Source of the DNA: Gonapodya sp. JEL0774
Taxonomy: Eukaryota; Monoblepharomycota; Monoblepharidomycetes; Monoblepharidales; Gonapodyaceae
NCBI GenBank assembly: GCA_027604505.1
Contig: JADIIX010000078.1
Location: 41,700-105,699 of the forward strand
Reading direction: 5' to 3'
DNA: 64,000 bases
The notes under the pieces are model-generated. The model made no database searches and had not been told where the DNA came from. It worked only from the letters and a program-made list of their open reading frames with translations. The position numbers and the translations under genes are program-made. This document shows positions 1-11,180 of this stretch, in pieces; within the stretch, counting starts at the first letter, position 1; each line of letters begins with the position of its first letter.

Positions 1-1733
1 CGAGGCAGCGACGCTTGAGCGCAGAATCTTGCCCCCAATGCGGGCGAGCTTCGATTCAGGTTCCTTTAGGTACTCAAGACAATCCTTCAGTACTTCCTTG
101 ATAAACAGAACGAACATCTCTTCCCCTTTGGATGTGGAAGACGATAATCCCGTGGAGAAAGCTTTCGTGATGGAACGAAGGAACTGGAGGATGTCTCGTT
201 CTTCCACGGAATCGTTTTGGGATTTCAAAATCTGAGTAACGAAAGTATGTTGATATGGGCCGTATTTGATAATTAGGGCCATTTGGGGATCGAATGCCGC
301 AACGCACGTCTTCCTTTACAATGCTCCAAATCGTCGAAATATGGGGTTTGAAAGTTCGAGGACCATAAGTCAGGGCGCTTGCTGTTAAAACATCCATGGC
401 ATCTTTCTATGAAGGGCGAGGTACGGTACTTCATGTGTCCAACATTTCAAACTGGAGCTCAGTGGTTTCTGCCCCACCTTCGCCGTCTGGTTAGAGCTCG
501 CAAGTTTCTCTAACAATGCTGGCAAGGCAAACTCGGCGATGGCCGGCGAAGCGATCAGAGCATCTCGCAAACCGGTGCGCAGATCCTCGGTTGTGATACC
601 ATGAGGATCACCTGGAGGTGGTTTGAACGTAATCGGAAAGTACGCGAACAAGACGTTGCAAATATCCTGACGAGTCATTAGATAATTCAAATGTGAACCT
701 TAAATCCTCAGAAGGGGGGTCACAAGCAAGGTCTTACTTCTGCGTTGTCTCCGATGTCAAACTCGGCGAGAATCGTTTGAACGATACGAAATGCGATAAC
801 AAGGTTTCTTGGATCCTTCTCCCCATCCATAGCCTGAATATAAGCGGACACAAACACTGCTCCATCTGCCTGGAGCTCTGGTCAGGAGAAAGTGGGACAC
901 GGTGTCGAGTAATGTGGTCATTGAAATTAAAGTGAGGCCACTCACTATCACGACACTTCTCCATCAGGCCATCAATGATACGATAAATGTTATTCCGAAC
1001 AGACTGTTGATATGTCTGAAGATTAATTTCATCAAAAATCCTGTGTTTTTGAAGGTGACACAGTGAGCGCGCAACATGTTGAATCTGAAAACGATTAACC
1101 GCACTTCATGGCAATGGAGGCAGCCTCAGTCTTTGTCAAGCGATCAGTGTTTAAGAGAGCAAGCAGTCCCTTGGCAAGTTCACCAACGCTTGGCTGGTCA
1201 TGTAATCGCTCCAAGAAGAAATTGAGAAGCACGGATGCTGCCCATCCCCAAGTCACCACAGGAGCTAGAACTAAGTAAAAAAAGGCCACTCCTACCAGAG
1301 CTGATTGGAACACGTGATGAGGGGATTCTGGCTAGCACGTCAGACATCAATTCGATTCCTGTGACAGATCGTCACCTTCAGAAAGACATAACACATTCGA
1401 AAAACCACATATAAAATCACCTTTCGCTCTCTCAAAAGGTTCGTCACTTGTTAACACCCCGCCAAGCGCCTCGACGACGTTCAGAAGTGATGCCTGGTCC
1501 ATCTCTATCTCTGTTCGTACGGATAAGGTGAAGATGTGTTGGAACAAAATTGCAAGGAGATCCAACGCACTTTGCACGATGCTCGCCACAATATCTCCCG
1601 TCGTGTCATCTCGCATCGTATCTCCGCCATCGATGAAGGCATCCACAAGCGTTTGCAGCGGGTTTGGCATGTGATTGTGAAATCGAAACCACCTGACCTG
1701 CTCATGGAGTCTTCTCAACGGAACTGCGGTCAT
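1..1733 (-). CDS. MMS19: MMS19-like cytosolic iron-sulfur targeting HEAT-repeat protein (partial)
   Basis: N-terminal part of a MMS19 homologue; the 3' end lies left of the window. MMS19 works in the CIA targeting complex that delivers Fe-S clusters to DNA-repair and replication enzymes and is linked to TFIIH. Seen on the minus strand in order: an N-terminal helical segment (about 1670-1410), a segment with LLALLNTDRL (about 1100-1250), FIQ/YIQAMDGEKDPRNL-like (about 840-770), the family-typical YFPITFKPPPGDPHGITTEDL (about 655-590), then HEAT-like helices ending ECLEYLKEPESKLARIGGK-like near 30-100. Exons are separated by short introns. The first ATG of the longest frame is at 1733; an internal ATG at about 1670 (MPNPLQT) is an alternative start. 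It is head-to-head with the next gene, 38 nt between start codons if the 1733 start is used. Family call is secure; exact exon edges were not all resolved. Confidence 0.82.
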
Positions 1734-1771
1734 CGTCCAGCGTCGGGCGTTATCGATTTCAATTGGAACTC

Positions 1772-2386
1772 ATGGCATTAAACACGCAAGCGCAGCAGGC
1801 TCAGAAGTATCTGGAGGTTTGTCTCAGTCGATCGTGCCGTCCGTCGGGTGTAAAGTTCACGATGTAATTCCGTGCCGTAATCTCATCTGGGTTGCTCTCA
1901 TCGAATGCAGGAGCACAAGATTTCGGAGCTCTTCCAGCAACTAACTGCGGCCCTTTTATTCTACAAGCCGGATGACCCAAAGGATTTTATTCTCAAACAG
2001 CTTGAAACTCTCAGAACTTCAAGAGTGAGATTTGTCTGCGCTTTCAACACACAACTTATGGCCAACGATTATCGCTTTCGGCTAGAAATCCAATCTTCCA
2101 TTCTTTACACGTGACGACCTACATGCAATATTTCGCACTTTTGATGCAACAGATCGTGGCTACATAACGTTAGCGCAGTTTCGAGAGGGTAGGTGCACAC
2201 CGCTCAACGCGGATATTACACATAGTTTCGCATTTGCTACGCATTCGAATAAGCACGTCTCTCTTAGCGATGCGGATTATTGGCACGGGAGCCGTCGCGA
2301 ATCCCAATCCGAAAGGAGGCACAGAGAATCGAATTGAAGTTGCAGTGTTCATAGAGGAAGCATTGTATGCCCTGCCGAAGGCTTAA
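1772..2386 (+). CDS. EFCAB10-like protein (RIIa dimerisation domain plus EF-hand)
   Basis: Four exons, 1772-1816, 1911-2024, 2086-2188 and 2268-2386, join in frame to a 126-residue protein. Residues about 11-50 form an RIIa-type dimerisation/docking domain (QKYLE...EHKISELFQQLTAALLF...DPKDFILKQLE). It is followed by a degenerate EF-hand with DATDRGYITLAQF and a short C-terminal helix ending EEALYALPKA. Length and order match EFCAB10, a small protein of ciliated organisms; RIIa domains dock to A-kinase-anchoring or radial-spoke type partners. A role in the zoospore flagellum is inference from family distribution. The start codon is the first ATG of exon 1 and gives all exon phases correctly. 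The gene is only 90 nt upstream of PRP40 on the same strand. Confidence 0.75.
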
Positions 2387-2476
2387 TGTAGCAAGAACGA
2401 AGGTGGTGATTTTGTATTCTTCCGTGTGACATGAAAATTGTGTATGCAGTTTTCCATCACGCTCCCAACATCCAAC

Positions 2477-5400
2477 ATGGCGTTCAATTCGGTAGGCTCT
2501 GATGGATTCGAGCCTGCGTTTTGAATGTGCATGAAGCCAATTTGATCGTGTTCTTCCTCCCTCAAACATTCCCAGAATGGTGGTCCGCCGGTGGGTTTGT
2601 CGGTTCAGGTGTGCGCAGCGCGCAGCTTTCCTCATGCTCAAAAGCTGAGCGCTTTTCCCAGGGTCCACCACCAATAGGCGGACCTCTTGCGTGGGGTGTC
2701 GTTCCTAACGGCCCCTCTGGATTCGGAGGACCACCGCGTGGCCCATCCATGCAACAGGTTGGTGGTTGAAACGGCGGTCTTTTCAGCCGGCTTGAATTCC
2801 GAGAGAGCTCGCAGACGAAGGGTTCAAGGAACCGTTTTCTTGTGGATCCAGAAGCTTTTTATCACTGGGCCGATGTTGATTGGGGTACTTACAGTGGACA
2901 GGGTACTAAAAAGAAATCGGTTGAGTTCGATTCGTTGACAGAAGTTGTCATATGCACACATCAAAGTTAACCGTATTTGCTACTTGGCACTGCTCTGGAA
3001 TGGTGGCAAAGAACTGGAGGAGTGGGGTGACGTGTAACGTTGGGCCAGGAGACTTTCGGACACCAACTCATGGACTGGGGTACTGCGGTGACTGCAGATT
3101 CGCTGCGATTTTGCTCTGACACGTGCATTTCGTCACATTCTGCTTTTTCAATTGTCTCGCTTTTCCGGAACGATTGCAAACGCTTTACTGACACCCAAAA
3201 ACTGGCATAGGTTCAATGGACGGCACATCAGACTACAGACGGGCGAACAGTAAGTAGGAGTAAAGCCGAATATACTCGCCATCTTCATGGGCATCGTCTC
3301 CCCGTTTAGTATTACTACAATGCCGCAACCAAAGCTACCACTTGGGATAAACCCGATGAGCTGAAAAACCCCCTCGAGGTAAATTTCTGCTACTCCCCAA
3401 ATGGTACACTCTTTTAAGTAGCGAGCGTTGCCTCTTAGCGAGCGCTCGCGACCCTTCCTTGGAAAGAATATACCGACAAGGGATCGGGTCGAAAGGTGAT
3501 TCATCTTTTCTGCGCGTTGTGTAATTGTTTTGCCTTCACCTCCAGTTGATGATTTTAATCCTTCAATACTAGTATTACTCCAATACTCAAACAAAGCAAA
3601 CCATATGGGAGATGCCACCCGAATGGAAACAAATGGTGGAGCGTTATGAGAGAGGGGAAAGTCCACTGTGAGGGCAAATAGTACTTTAGCTTTTTGAGTG
3701 TTCAGTTTCATCGCTGACACGGTACTGCTTATGCTGCCAGTGACGCAGCCGATGGCGAGGGTCCGCACGGAGCCGGCCAGCAAGTCGTCGTCGACTTCCG
3801 CACGAAAGAGGAGGCGGAAGAGGCATTTATGAAGCTGTTGGCCGAAACGGTACGTCGATAGTATTTTAGCTGTGAAGATAGAGTTGACACTGAGTTTCGC
3901 AGGGTGTTGATGCCAATTGGTCGTGGGAACAAACAATGAGAGCGGTGATCAGTCATCCAATGTATCGGGCCCTCAAATCCCTTTCTGAACGAAAGACGGC
4001 TTATGAGAAATATGTCGCAGAAAAGAGGAGACAGGAAAGGGTGAGCTTCGCTCATCTATTGATTCAGCGGCGTATGGAAGCGTGAGCGCTTGTTGCCCAA
4101 CTACAGGAGGAGCAAAGAAAGAAGTATATGCGTGATCGAGCAGAGTTTTTGAAGATGCTCGGTGATCATGAGGATATAAAGCCATCCACGAAGTGGCGGA
4201 AGGTGGTTGAGATTCTCAAGGATCATCCAGCTTTCACCGTGATTCCTGGGGAAAAGGAAAGAGAACAGCTGTTTGAGGAATGGGTTTTGGAGACAAGAAA
4301 CAAGGAAAAGGCAAGTTTCTCCTGGATTTGTTGCGTTGCGGTTTTTCCTGACTATATCGTGACCGCAGGACGAATTTAGGCAGCGTCGAAAAGTCAACAT
4401 GGGGAAGTTCCGGAATCTTTTAAAATCGATACCACAGATCGATCGATTTACTCGGTGGAAGGATGCACAGCAATTCTACAAGTCAACGCCAGAATATCAG
4501 AACGATGCTGCTCTGCAGGCTATGGATGCGCTTGACTTCTTGTCTGTCTTCGAGGAGCACATCAAGCAGTTGGAAAACGACTACGAAGAAGCCCGTAACC
4601 GTGACCAAAGACTAAAGCGTCGACAGGAACGTAAGAACAGAGAGGCCTTTTGGGCCTTCCTCTCAGAGCTGGTTGAACGGGGCATCCTGACGTCGACCAC
4701 TAAATGGAAGCAAATTTACCCAATTGTGAAGGACGATTCTCGCTACATGGCAATGCTTGGACAACCTGGATCCAGTCCACTCGAGATGTTCTGGGATGTG
4801 CTCACAGACATGGAAGAAAGGTCGCAGGGTGAAAGGAAACTCGTGTCCGAGATCATGCGGGAGCGAAATATTACCGTCACTCCGGAGACTTCTTTTCCGC
4901 TGTTTCTCGCTCAGTTTTCAGACGAACGTGTTACCAGCGTAGATAAAAATACATTGCGGAAGGTCTACGAAGAGGTGAGTTGTCACTGCTCAACTTGATA
5001 ATCCTTGTGGATTTGTAACAATAATCTGCCGTCAGCAACTGGAGCGCGCAATTCATCGGATTAAAGAAGATAAGCGCAAAGAAGAGAGGAGGATCAGGAA
5101 ACGCATGGATTACTTTAAAGCCCTTCTCAAAAAGGTTGATCCTCCCCTCAGTGGTGAATCAGTCTGGGAGGATGTGAGAAAACGTGCACCCGTTTCACTA
5201 AATTGTTTTTCAGTAAGTACTGTTTCTAAATTGTAGGTGCGACCCCTCATCGAAGACAAGCGTGATTTCTTGGACCTAACCGAAGAACAAAGGATTGAGG
5301 TATTCGATTATGTTGTCAAAAAGTTGCGGAAGAAAGAGGGAGGAAGGGGCGGTGGTGGCGACGACAGTGATGAAGAGGAAGATGAACGCGAAGAGGAACG

Positions 5401-5761
5401 AAGGAGACGGGACGGTCGGGACCGGGACCGCAAAGATCGTGACCGGGAGCGTGAGCGCGAAAGAGATCGGGATCGCTCCAGGAGGGACGACGATAGAGAT
5501 CGTGAGAGGGACAGGGACAAAATCGATCGTCGTGACCGGAGCCGAGATCGCGAACGAGAAGCCCGTGAGAAAAAGCTTCGCCATGAGCGCCCCAGGAGAG
5601 ACAGGAGCGCAACTGGAAGTGATGATGATCACGATCGGAAGCGAAGGAAGAAGGTATGGTTGTTAGCGTCATTCACTGCTGATGTTTCTCTTTCTCAACT
5701 TCACCCGTTACATCGCTGGGTGGGTTTCCAGGACGATGAGATGGAGGAGGGAGAGATTTAA
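2477..5761 (+). CDS. PRP40: Pre-mRNA-processing factor Prp40 (two WW, several FF domains, RD/RE tail)
   Basis: U1 snRNP-associated splicing factor. WW domains bind proline-rich SF1/BBP and RNA polymerase II tail; FF domains bind phospho-peptides. I join 14 exons: 2477-2491, 2576-2608, 2662-2757, 3211-3249, 3310-3378, 3439-3495, 3573-3667, 3741-3849, 3903-4040, 4107-4310, 4369-4974, 5036-5173, 5237-5653, 5732-5761, giving 681 residues. A Gly/Pro-rich start leads into WW1 (WTAHQTTDGRT/YYYN...TTWDKP) and WW2 (PWKEYTDKGSGRK/YYSN...TIWEMP), the inter-WW ERALATLPWKEY being typical. FF repeats follow from about residue 190, then a charged RD/RE-repeat C-terminus ending DDEMEEGEI. One intron (4311-4368) has a GC donor. 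Exon 1 is only five codons, and the intron between exons 3 and 4 is unusually long (453 nt), so an extra small exon there cannot be excluded. Confidence 0.88.
4311..4368 (+). other. GC-AG intron in PRP40
   Basis: The exon ends ...AAG and the intron begins GCAAGT, the classic strong non-canonical donor, and ends CCGCAG. Joining exons 4107-4310 and 4369-4974 continues the second FF region in phase 0. Reading through as coding would hit an in-frame TAG just inside the next exon's shifted frame, so splicing is needed. Confidence 0.7.
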
Positions 5762-5767
5762 ATGTAT

Positions 5768-7504
5768 TCACACATCGTTCAACAATGAGGAAGATTTCTG
5801 AATCCCTTTTATATCAGAGGAAGGTCCGTCGGTATCCACCTTGTCAAACTCCTCGATGAGCTTGACCTGTGCAGCTGCTTCCAAGGGAACATCATCGAAA
5901 AACCAATTTTCAACAATAAACCGAATGCACTGTAGTACAGTCGATCTTTCCCGATGTATCTCTTTTCCAAGCAGCTAGTGACCGAATGTAACACCTTAAC
6001 GCATGCATTGTCAAACCTTAAAGAGAATTGAACCCACCATTTGAAGAAGTGTTTTCCGCTTGGCTCCCATGTCTGATGGTTTCCTCAGGGCAGCGGGGTC
6101 CTTGAATTTCCTCGCTGGCGAAGCTGTATCGTTTATACCGTCATCAGTAAGTTTGGACGTGGGCTCACGAATGTGGCTGAACCTGCAGCGTCTGCCCATC
6201 TGACATCGTCCTCGTTGGAAATATTTGCAAAGAGGGCGATCATTGGAAGCACCAGCAAACCTAGTTTCCGACCGCATTTCACCTCCCCCTGCCTGCGCAG
6301 CACGATGGGCTCCTCTGTCTCGACCCCTTCCATCACGAGGCACCAATTCTCCGCGTTTCCGTTTTTCCTCCTCTTCTTCCATCTTGCGCTTTACATTGGA
6401 GTCCGAGGGCCAGTGCTTTTTACGATCAGCTAACCACTTTGCAATGTCCTCCGGTGTATCAAGGCGAATCGAAGGTGGCAACAGGATTGGGAGGCCAATC
6501 CCGTCAGGTTTAGATTTGAGGGCTGACAGTCTGGCCGCCGGGTTAGAGGGTGAAACTGGAGCATGGCGTTTAACAATATTCTCATCATCGTTCTTCTGTA
6601 TGTGATCAGAACTTGCGGCAACGCCAGAGGTTCCCAATAATGGCCGAGAATTGCTGAGATCCACAAACAAATTCGAAGCATTCAGACCCATCATTTGTTG
6701 ATGTAATTCATGAGCTTGGGAGAGTGCCGTCGCTGCATCTATCGGGTTTGGGACAATGTCGCCACCTTGCCAGGAAGATGTCAGCTTTTCGTAAGAAAGC
6801 ACGGCAGAACCTTCGTCCACGTCTGAGTATTCCCCTTCTTCTTTATCTACTTGGCGTTGTTTGCGCATTTGTTCGTTTGGATCATCTTCTTCCCTCTTCC
6901 GCTTGGGTCTGGTTTCCCCGTCGTGGAAGTCTCTCACGTGGGTTTCCACAATAGCCCGGCCAGCCGCAAAGGCACAGAGTGGGCATTGGATATGGGAAGC
7001 AATGTGTGTTTCCAGGGCTTCCGGATAAACAAAATCCTTGTCGCAAGGAGGGCATCGACAGGGGTGTTTTTGCCCAAACGATGCGGCACCCCAGAGCACG
7101 GAAGACTCTTGACTAATGAACGAGCCATTCTGTTGATTTGGTAACTGCCATCCGACAGATGAGAGGTGGGGCGAATTGTGCCATGATTGAGGGATGGAAA
7201 CGGTGCTCAGAGAAGCGGTTTGGGAACCCGAATGCTGCCTCAAACTAGTTACGGTGGAGTTAAAACCGCCACTATAACTTCCGCGATGAGGAGTTCCACG
7301 GTCGCCAGTTCCTCGTCCTCTACCACTATGAGCCCGGCCGGCTCCAGTAGCCCAGCCTTGGTGACCTCTGGGCGTCCTTCCGTCTCCCCTCCATCGTGTA
7401 GGGTTCCCTCGCGATTGTCTCTGAGGTGGCAGAGGCGGTGGGGAAAAGTGTGGGAACATGTTTTGTTTGGACGCATACAAAATGTTGGGGGTTGTGGTAG
7501 GCAA
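5768..7504 (-). CDS. NUFIP1/Rsa1-like box C/D snoRNP assembly factor
   Basis: Two exons, 6038-7504 and 5768-5974 (intron 63 nt, phase 0), encode about 557 residues. From the N-terminus: a Pro/Arg/Gly-rich stretch; a C2H2 finger (CPPCDKDF...LETHIASH) followed by a second Cys/His cluster (CPLCAF...VETHVRDFH); the conserved NUFIP segment with IRLDTPEDIAKWLADRKKHWP, the part that contacts Snu13/15.5K; a CCCH finger (CKYFQRGRC...CRFSH); and a C-terminal helical region. NUFIP1/Rsa1 is a scaffold that brings Snu13, Nop58 and the R2TP/Hsp90 machinery together during snoRNP assembly in the nucleus. An internal Met (MFPHFSPPP) 15 codons in could also be the start. Its stop codon is 6 nt from that of PRP40, so the two 3' UTRs must overlap. 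Confidence 0.82.
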
Positions 7505-7524
7505 TCAAAATCAACAAAATAAAT

Positions 7525-9590
7525 TCACAATTTTAGAACATTTGTGTGGCTGGTGCTACTGCTAACTGCACTCGTAGTTCCCTCTGAGGAACCCGGGGAT
7601 TGTGGTGAAGGGGGGGCGCTGGTTCCAACCCTCCTCGAGTTGCGAGACCCTCTTGCTCCAGATATGGCAGCCACTAGATTTGCAGTTGCAGTTAGACCCT
7701 CGAGAGCATCGACAGCACTGCGAGGTCCTTGATTGCCCACCGCAGGACCACCCCCTGCAACGACACCTCCTCCCACTACGCCTTTGCGGGGAATGTCCAG
7801 AAGTAACAGTATTTGCGCCTGTAGTTGGTGGCACATGGCTCGAAGGCCGTGAATCTCATCCCTGACTTTCACACTCTCGTTCATGATGGCAACGTTGTTG
7901 CGAAGCTCCGTAGTTTCAAGTTGCCCCCGCAGGGCAGCAACCTCGTTCGACAAGCGCTCATTCTCCGCAGCAAGCTCTTGTATAGCAAAGGGCGGTATGC
8001 CGACATCGAGAGGAGGGTACCGTAATACACCCACAGAAAGTTGTGATGTGTCCGGTGGGATTCCTGAAATGAAGCCCTCAGGATGCAAGTTCATATCCGC
8101 AGTGAGAATGTCCTCTACATTCCAAGTACCTTCACTTGCATCAAGGCCTCGAGGCATGTTTCCGTCATCTTGCTGTGAGAGAGATACCCGCGTGCTCCTT
8201 GTTTGTCCTGTTGTCGCAACGTTGAATTGCTGCCGTAATGTAGTCAGTTCCGTCGTCAACAAGAACATCTGCTTCCGAAGCGCTTCATTTTCCCTCGTCA
8301 ACCGCTCATTCACAACACGCTGTTTATCCAGATGCCCCTTGATAGCCTCGTAAGGGCACCGTGGGAGATGCTCGGAAAGCATGAGACGCTGGCCGTTCCA
8401 AGAACACCCAAAACTTGAATGGACACACGACGTGGGAAAGTTTGGGCACATAGTGGATGTGTGAGTGCCAACAAGGCGGCGCTCAAGTTGAACTTCACAG
8501 TGAGGACACGAAACTACCTCGGCAGGACATTGTGATGAATGCGTCTGACGTACATTGGGAATAAGTTCGATTGAGACACCCACCGAAGCAGGTCTTCCAC
8601 AAGGAAACTCACCGACAGTTCGTTCCATCGTAAAGTCTCCTTGCAGTCGTCGCACTCCAACTCCCTCCATTCACACGCCCGCAAATGCCTCTCCCATTCC
8701 ATTTTCGAGACAATTTTGCCGCATCCCGGATTTGGACATTGGTTTGAGGCATATTCGCATTCGGCGCGAACATGTGACTTGAGAAACTGTCGTTGGCACT
8801 GAAAGTCACATCCTCCAGAACGAAATGGGCAGCGAACACGAAGCTCATTGAGCATATTTGCAATTATACGGTCGGCCGGGTGCAGATCGGGAGATCCGAC
8901 AACGGTCGATGAAGAGGATATTGCAGCGGGAGATGTCGTTGTAGCTGTACCGTCTGTGAACGGCTGCGGAGGTCGTAAGGGGGTGCGGTCGACGGGGCAC
9001 TTTCCAGAGGAGTTGATAGCTCTGGAGATGCAGTGCTCACAGAAGGTGTGGCTATACCCGAAGCCCCCAAACTCCTCTTAAGAATCACACTCTCTGAGAA
9101 GGAAAACGGTGCTCCTTACCCGCACACAGTCTTCACGGGTGACAGCATTGGATTATGGCATACGTGACAAATGAGATGTTGACTGATCTTCTCCTCGTCC
9201 ACATAGTCTGTTGTTGACGATTGTGACATTCAGATGGGTTTCAAGCAAAGCTCACAATCCAGGTAACGTACCATATGAGTCGCTTCCAGCAAACATCGCG
9301 TCAACGTCCAACGAAAACTGGACTCCTGGCGATTCGGAAGTAAATCTTCCGGCTCCACTCCTCCCGGAATCAGCAACGGTAGAAGATTGAACTCCGACAT
9401 CAGTCTGATGGTCAAAAATCATCAACTCTGAAGCATCGGACTCTCTCGCTCGTGATCGCTCAAGTTGCCGGTCGGTTTCGACCTGGAGACGGTCACGCGC
9501 TCCTGGGGTGGATGGGCGAGCCTGGGAAGATCGGCGACGACGAGGCGTGCCATCGTTATCACTTGCAGAGATTTCGTAGTTTGAGCTCAT
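7525..9590 (-). CDS. RING plus TRAF-type zinc-finger protein with coiled coil (putative E3 ubiquitin ligase)
   Basis: Four exons, 9272-9590, 9120-9207, 8613-9051 and 7525-8544, join in phase to 621 residues. A disordered Ser/Arg-rich N-terminus of about 105 residues is followed by a C3HC4 RING (CHVCHNPML...CGHTFCEHC...CPVD), an STP-rich spacer, and tandem TRAF-type fingers (CPFRSGGCDFQC...H...C, CPNPGCGK...H...C, CPHC...H...CPN, then a last C...H...C). A coiled coil (NERLTRENEALRKQM onward), a second Leu-rich coil (ENERLSNEVAALRGQL) and a low-complexity tail complete it. No MATH/TRAF-C domain is present. RING domains transfer ubiquitin from an E2; the substrate here is unknown. The start at 9590 (MSSNYEI) is chosen because the in-frame upstream Met at 9686 gives a hydrophobic stretch with no support. 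Confidence 0.75.
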
Positions 9591-9696
9591 GCCGTGATTG
9601 AACTTTTTCGCGCAGAGTGTACTATAGCAGAGAAGTGCGCATGTGACAAACTTTATACAAATATTTACAAGAATGGTGACATACATCTTCCAGTCC

Positions 9697-10538
9697 TCAT
9701 TTGCGTCTCTTCCCTAGGCTACCACCTTTCTTCAGCGATTCCACTTTCCTGAGTGGTTTCTCTACCTCCCTCACAGATTCCCAGAAACCTAGGTTAGCTG
9801 GTAGAGATTCTCGTCTCTCCAGGAACATCGCCTTCACAGGATCTTCAAAGTCGAGGGGATTCTTGGGGAGTGGTTGGCAGAAGTAGTGGGCGGCATCGGC
9901 GAGTGTAACTATGGAGGTCAGGGAAGTTTGGGGAATGTCCACTCGGTTGAATTCGGCCATGGCAGATGACACGACCTGGAAAAAGCACGTAATCAATTCA
10001 AGAAATATAGCATCACAAGGATTCCTCATATGTGTGCGCACCCGGAATTTCAGTGATAAGTCCGAGAGCTCAAACTGCAGCCAATCCGAAGTAGTCTCCT
10101 CCACTGGAATACCATTTTCAGCAGCTATGCGCTTAAATGCAATGTGCGATTCTCCTCGAGTGGGTACAATTGGTGGCAGAAGTCCCCGCGGAGAGCTTGT
10201 TGAGACAAAAAGGCCGATTTCCACGTCGAAGGGCAGTCACAGCTTAGGCGCGAAAACATCTGTCAAAAATACCTTTGCGTGTGCTCCTCATTTTCCATTA
10301 CAATTTGTTCTGGTAGCCGTGGTGGTACTGAGGAAAACTGTCGTCGACCCCAAGGTCGACAGGTTTCTCGATCGTCGGCGGACAGTGTGATTATAGTTCT
10401 ACATTGTGAGTTTTTTGGTGTCATGTGCAGATGGAGACGCAAATTGTCACAGCTGGACTGTCTCAGTGGGGGGTTTGACATAGAAGTTCGCTTCCGATGA
10501 ACCAGGGGCGATGAAAAGAGACGCCTGCAGGCCTGCAT
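9697..10538 (-). CDS. Probable mitochondrial large-subunit ribosomal protein mL50
   Basis: Exons 10273-10538, 10042-10195 and 9697-9975 join in phase to 232 residues. The N-terminus is Arg/Ser-rich with few acidic residues (MQACRRLFSSPLVHRKR), as in a mitochondrial presequence. The core WLQFELSDLSLKFR...VVSSAMAEFNRVDIPQTSL...LADAAHYFCQPL, followed by LPANLGFWES, follows the pattern of mL50 proteins (solvent-exposed component of the mitoribosome large subunit). The tail is Lys-rich. The call rests on pattern memory of this short domain and is less secure than most others here; an unrelated matrix protein with an ACP-like fold is the alternative. Confidence 0.5.
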
Positions 10539-11180
10539 AGTGATTCTGCGATTTGTTGTTTCAACGGTTGCAGTAGAAGTTCGGACGGTAAAGGTTCAAT
10601 CAACAGGTCATAAACAGATCTTGATAGCGAAATCGATTCCGCGCGAAATCCGCAAGTAGGACCTCAGAAAAGTCAATGTAATCTTTGCGACTCCGAGAGT
10701 AAGTGGATGACACCTCGTTGCACCATTTCACCGCCGAAAGAGACACATCTCTTTGGCTGCGAACGTGTGTAGACTACCTCTACAACGCAACAAAGAACAG
10801 AGCCCGTATGCCCTCGTTCAACCACTCCATATGACACCCCAGTCGCATCTGGATCCCAATACGAGACCCGGAGAAACTGAACTGCCAGGTATGAGTAGCA
10901 CGCCACTCGGCGAATGGATTGAACTGATGTCTCATCTCCGGTTCCCTTGGCATCTGCGAGGTGCTGCGTCAACACACCTGGTAAGAATTTAAAACGTGTA
11001 TGACTGTAAACTGGTGTGGGATGGGCAGATTAATGTAAGTTGGAGTTGTCGGAAGAAAACAAAACTGTGGTGTCACATGAGCAGTTTGATGGCGCACGGT
11101 CAACAACTGTTCGTGCAACAGTCCAATCTGGCATTTGAGCAGAGGAATCAAACCATCGAATCCACAATATTCCGAAAAAC
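10539..11180. other. 642-nt divergent intergenic region, no gene recognised
   Basis: Lies between the start codons of the mL50-like gene (-) and the acyltransferase (+). Open frames exist on both strands (for example 10753-10992 + and 10673-10975 -) but neither shows a recognisable domain or exon pattern. Probably a shared promoter plus 5' UTRs. Confidence 0.4.

Noticed and set aside
5276-5672. Long antisense and shifted frames opposite the PRP40 RD/RE tail
   Set aside because: Shadows of a repetitive Arg/Asp/Glu codon stretch; the plus-strand exon joins in phase with conserved FF domains.
10673-10992. Overlapping ORFs on both strands upstream of the acyltransferase
   Set aside because: No domain, no phase-consistent join to the acyltransferase, whose own start at 11181 leads directly into the membrane segment.
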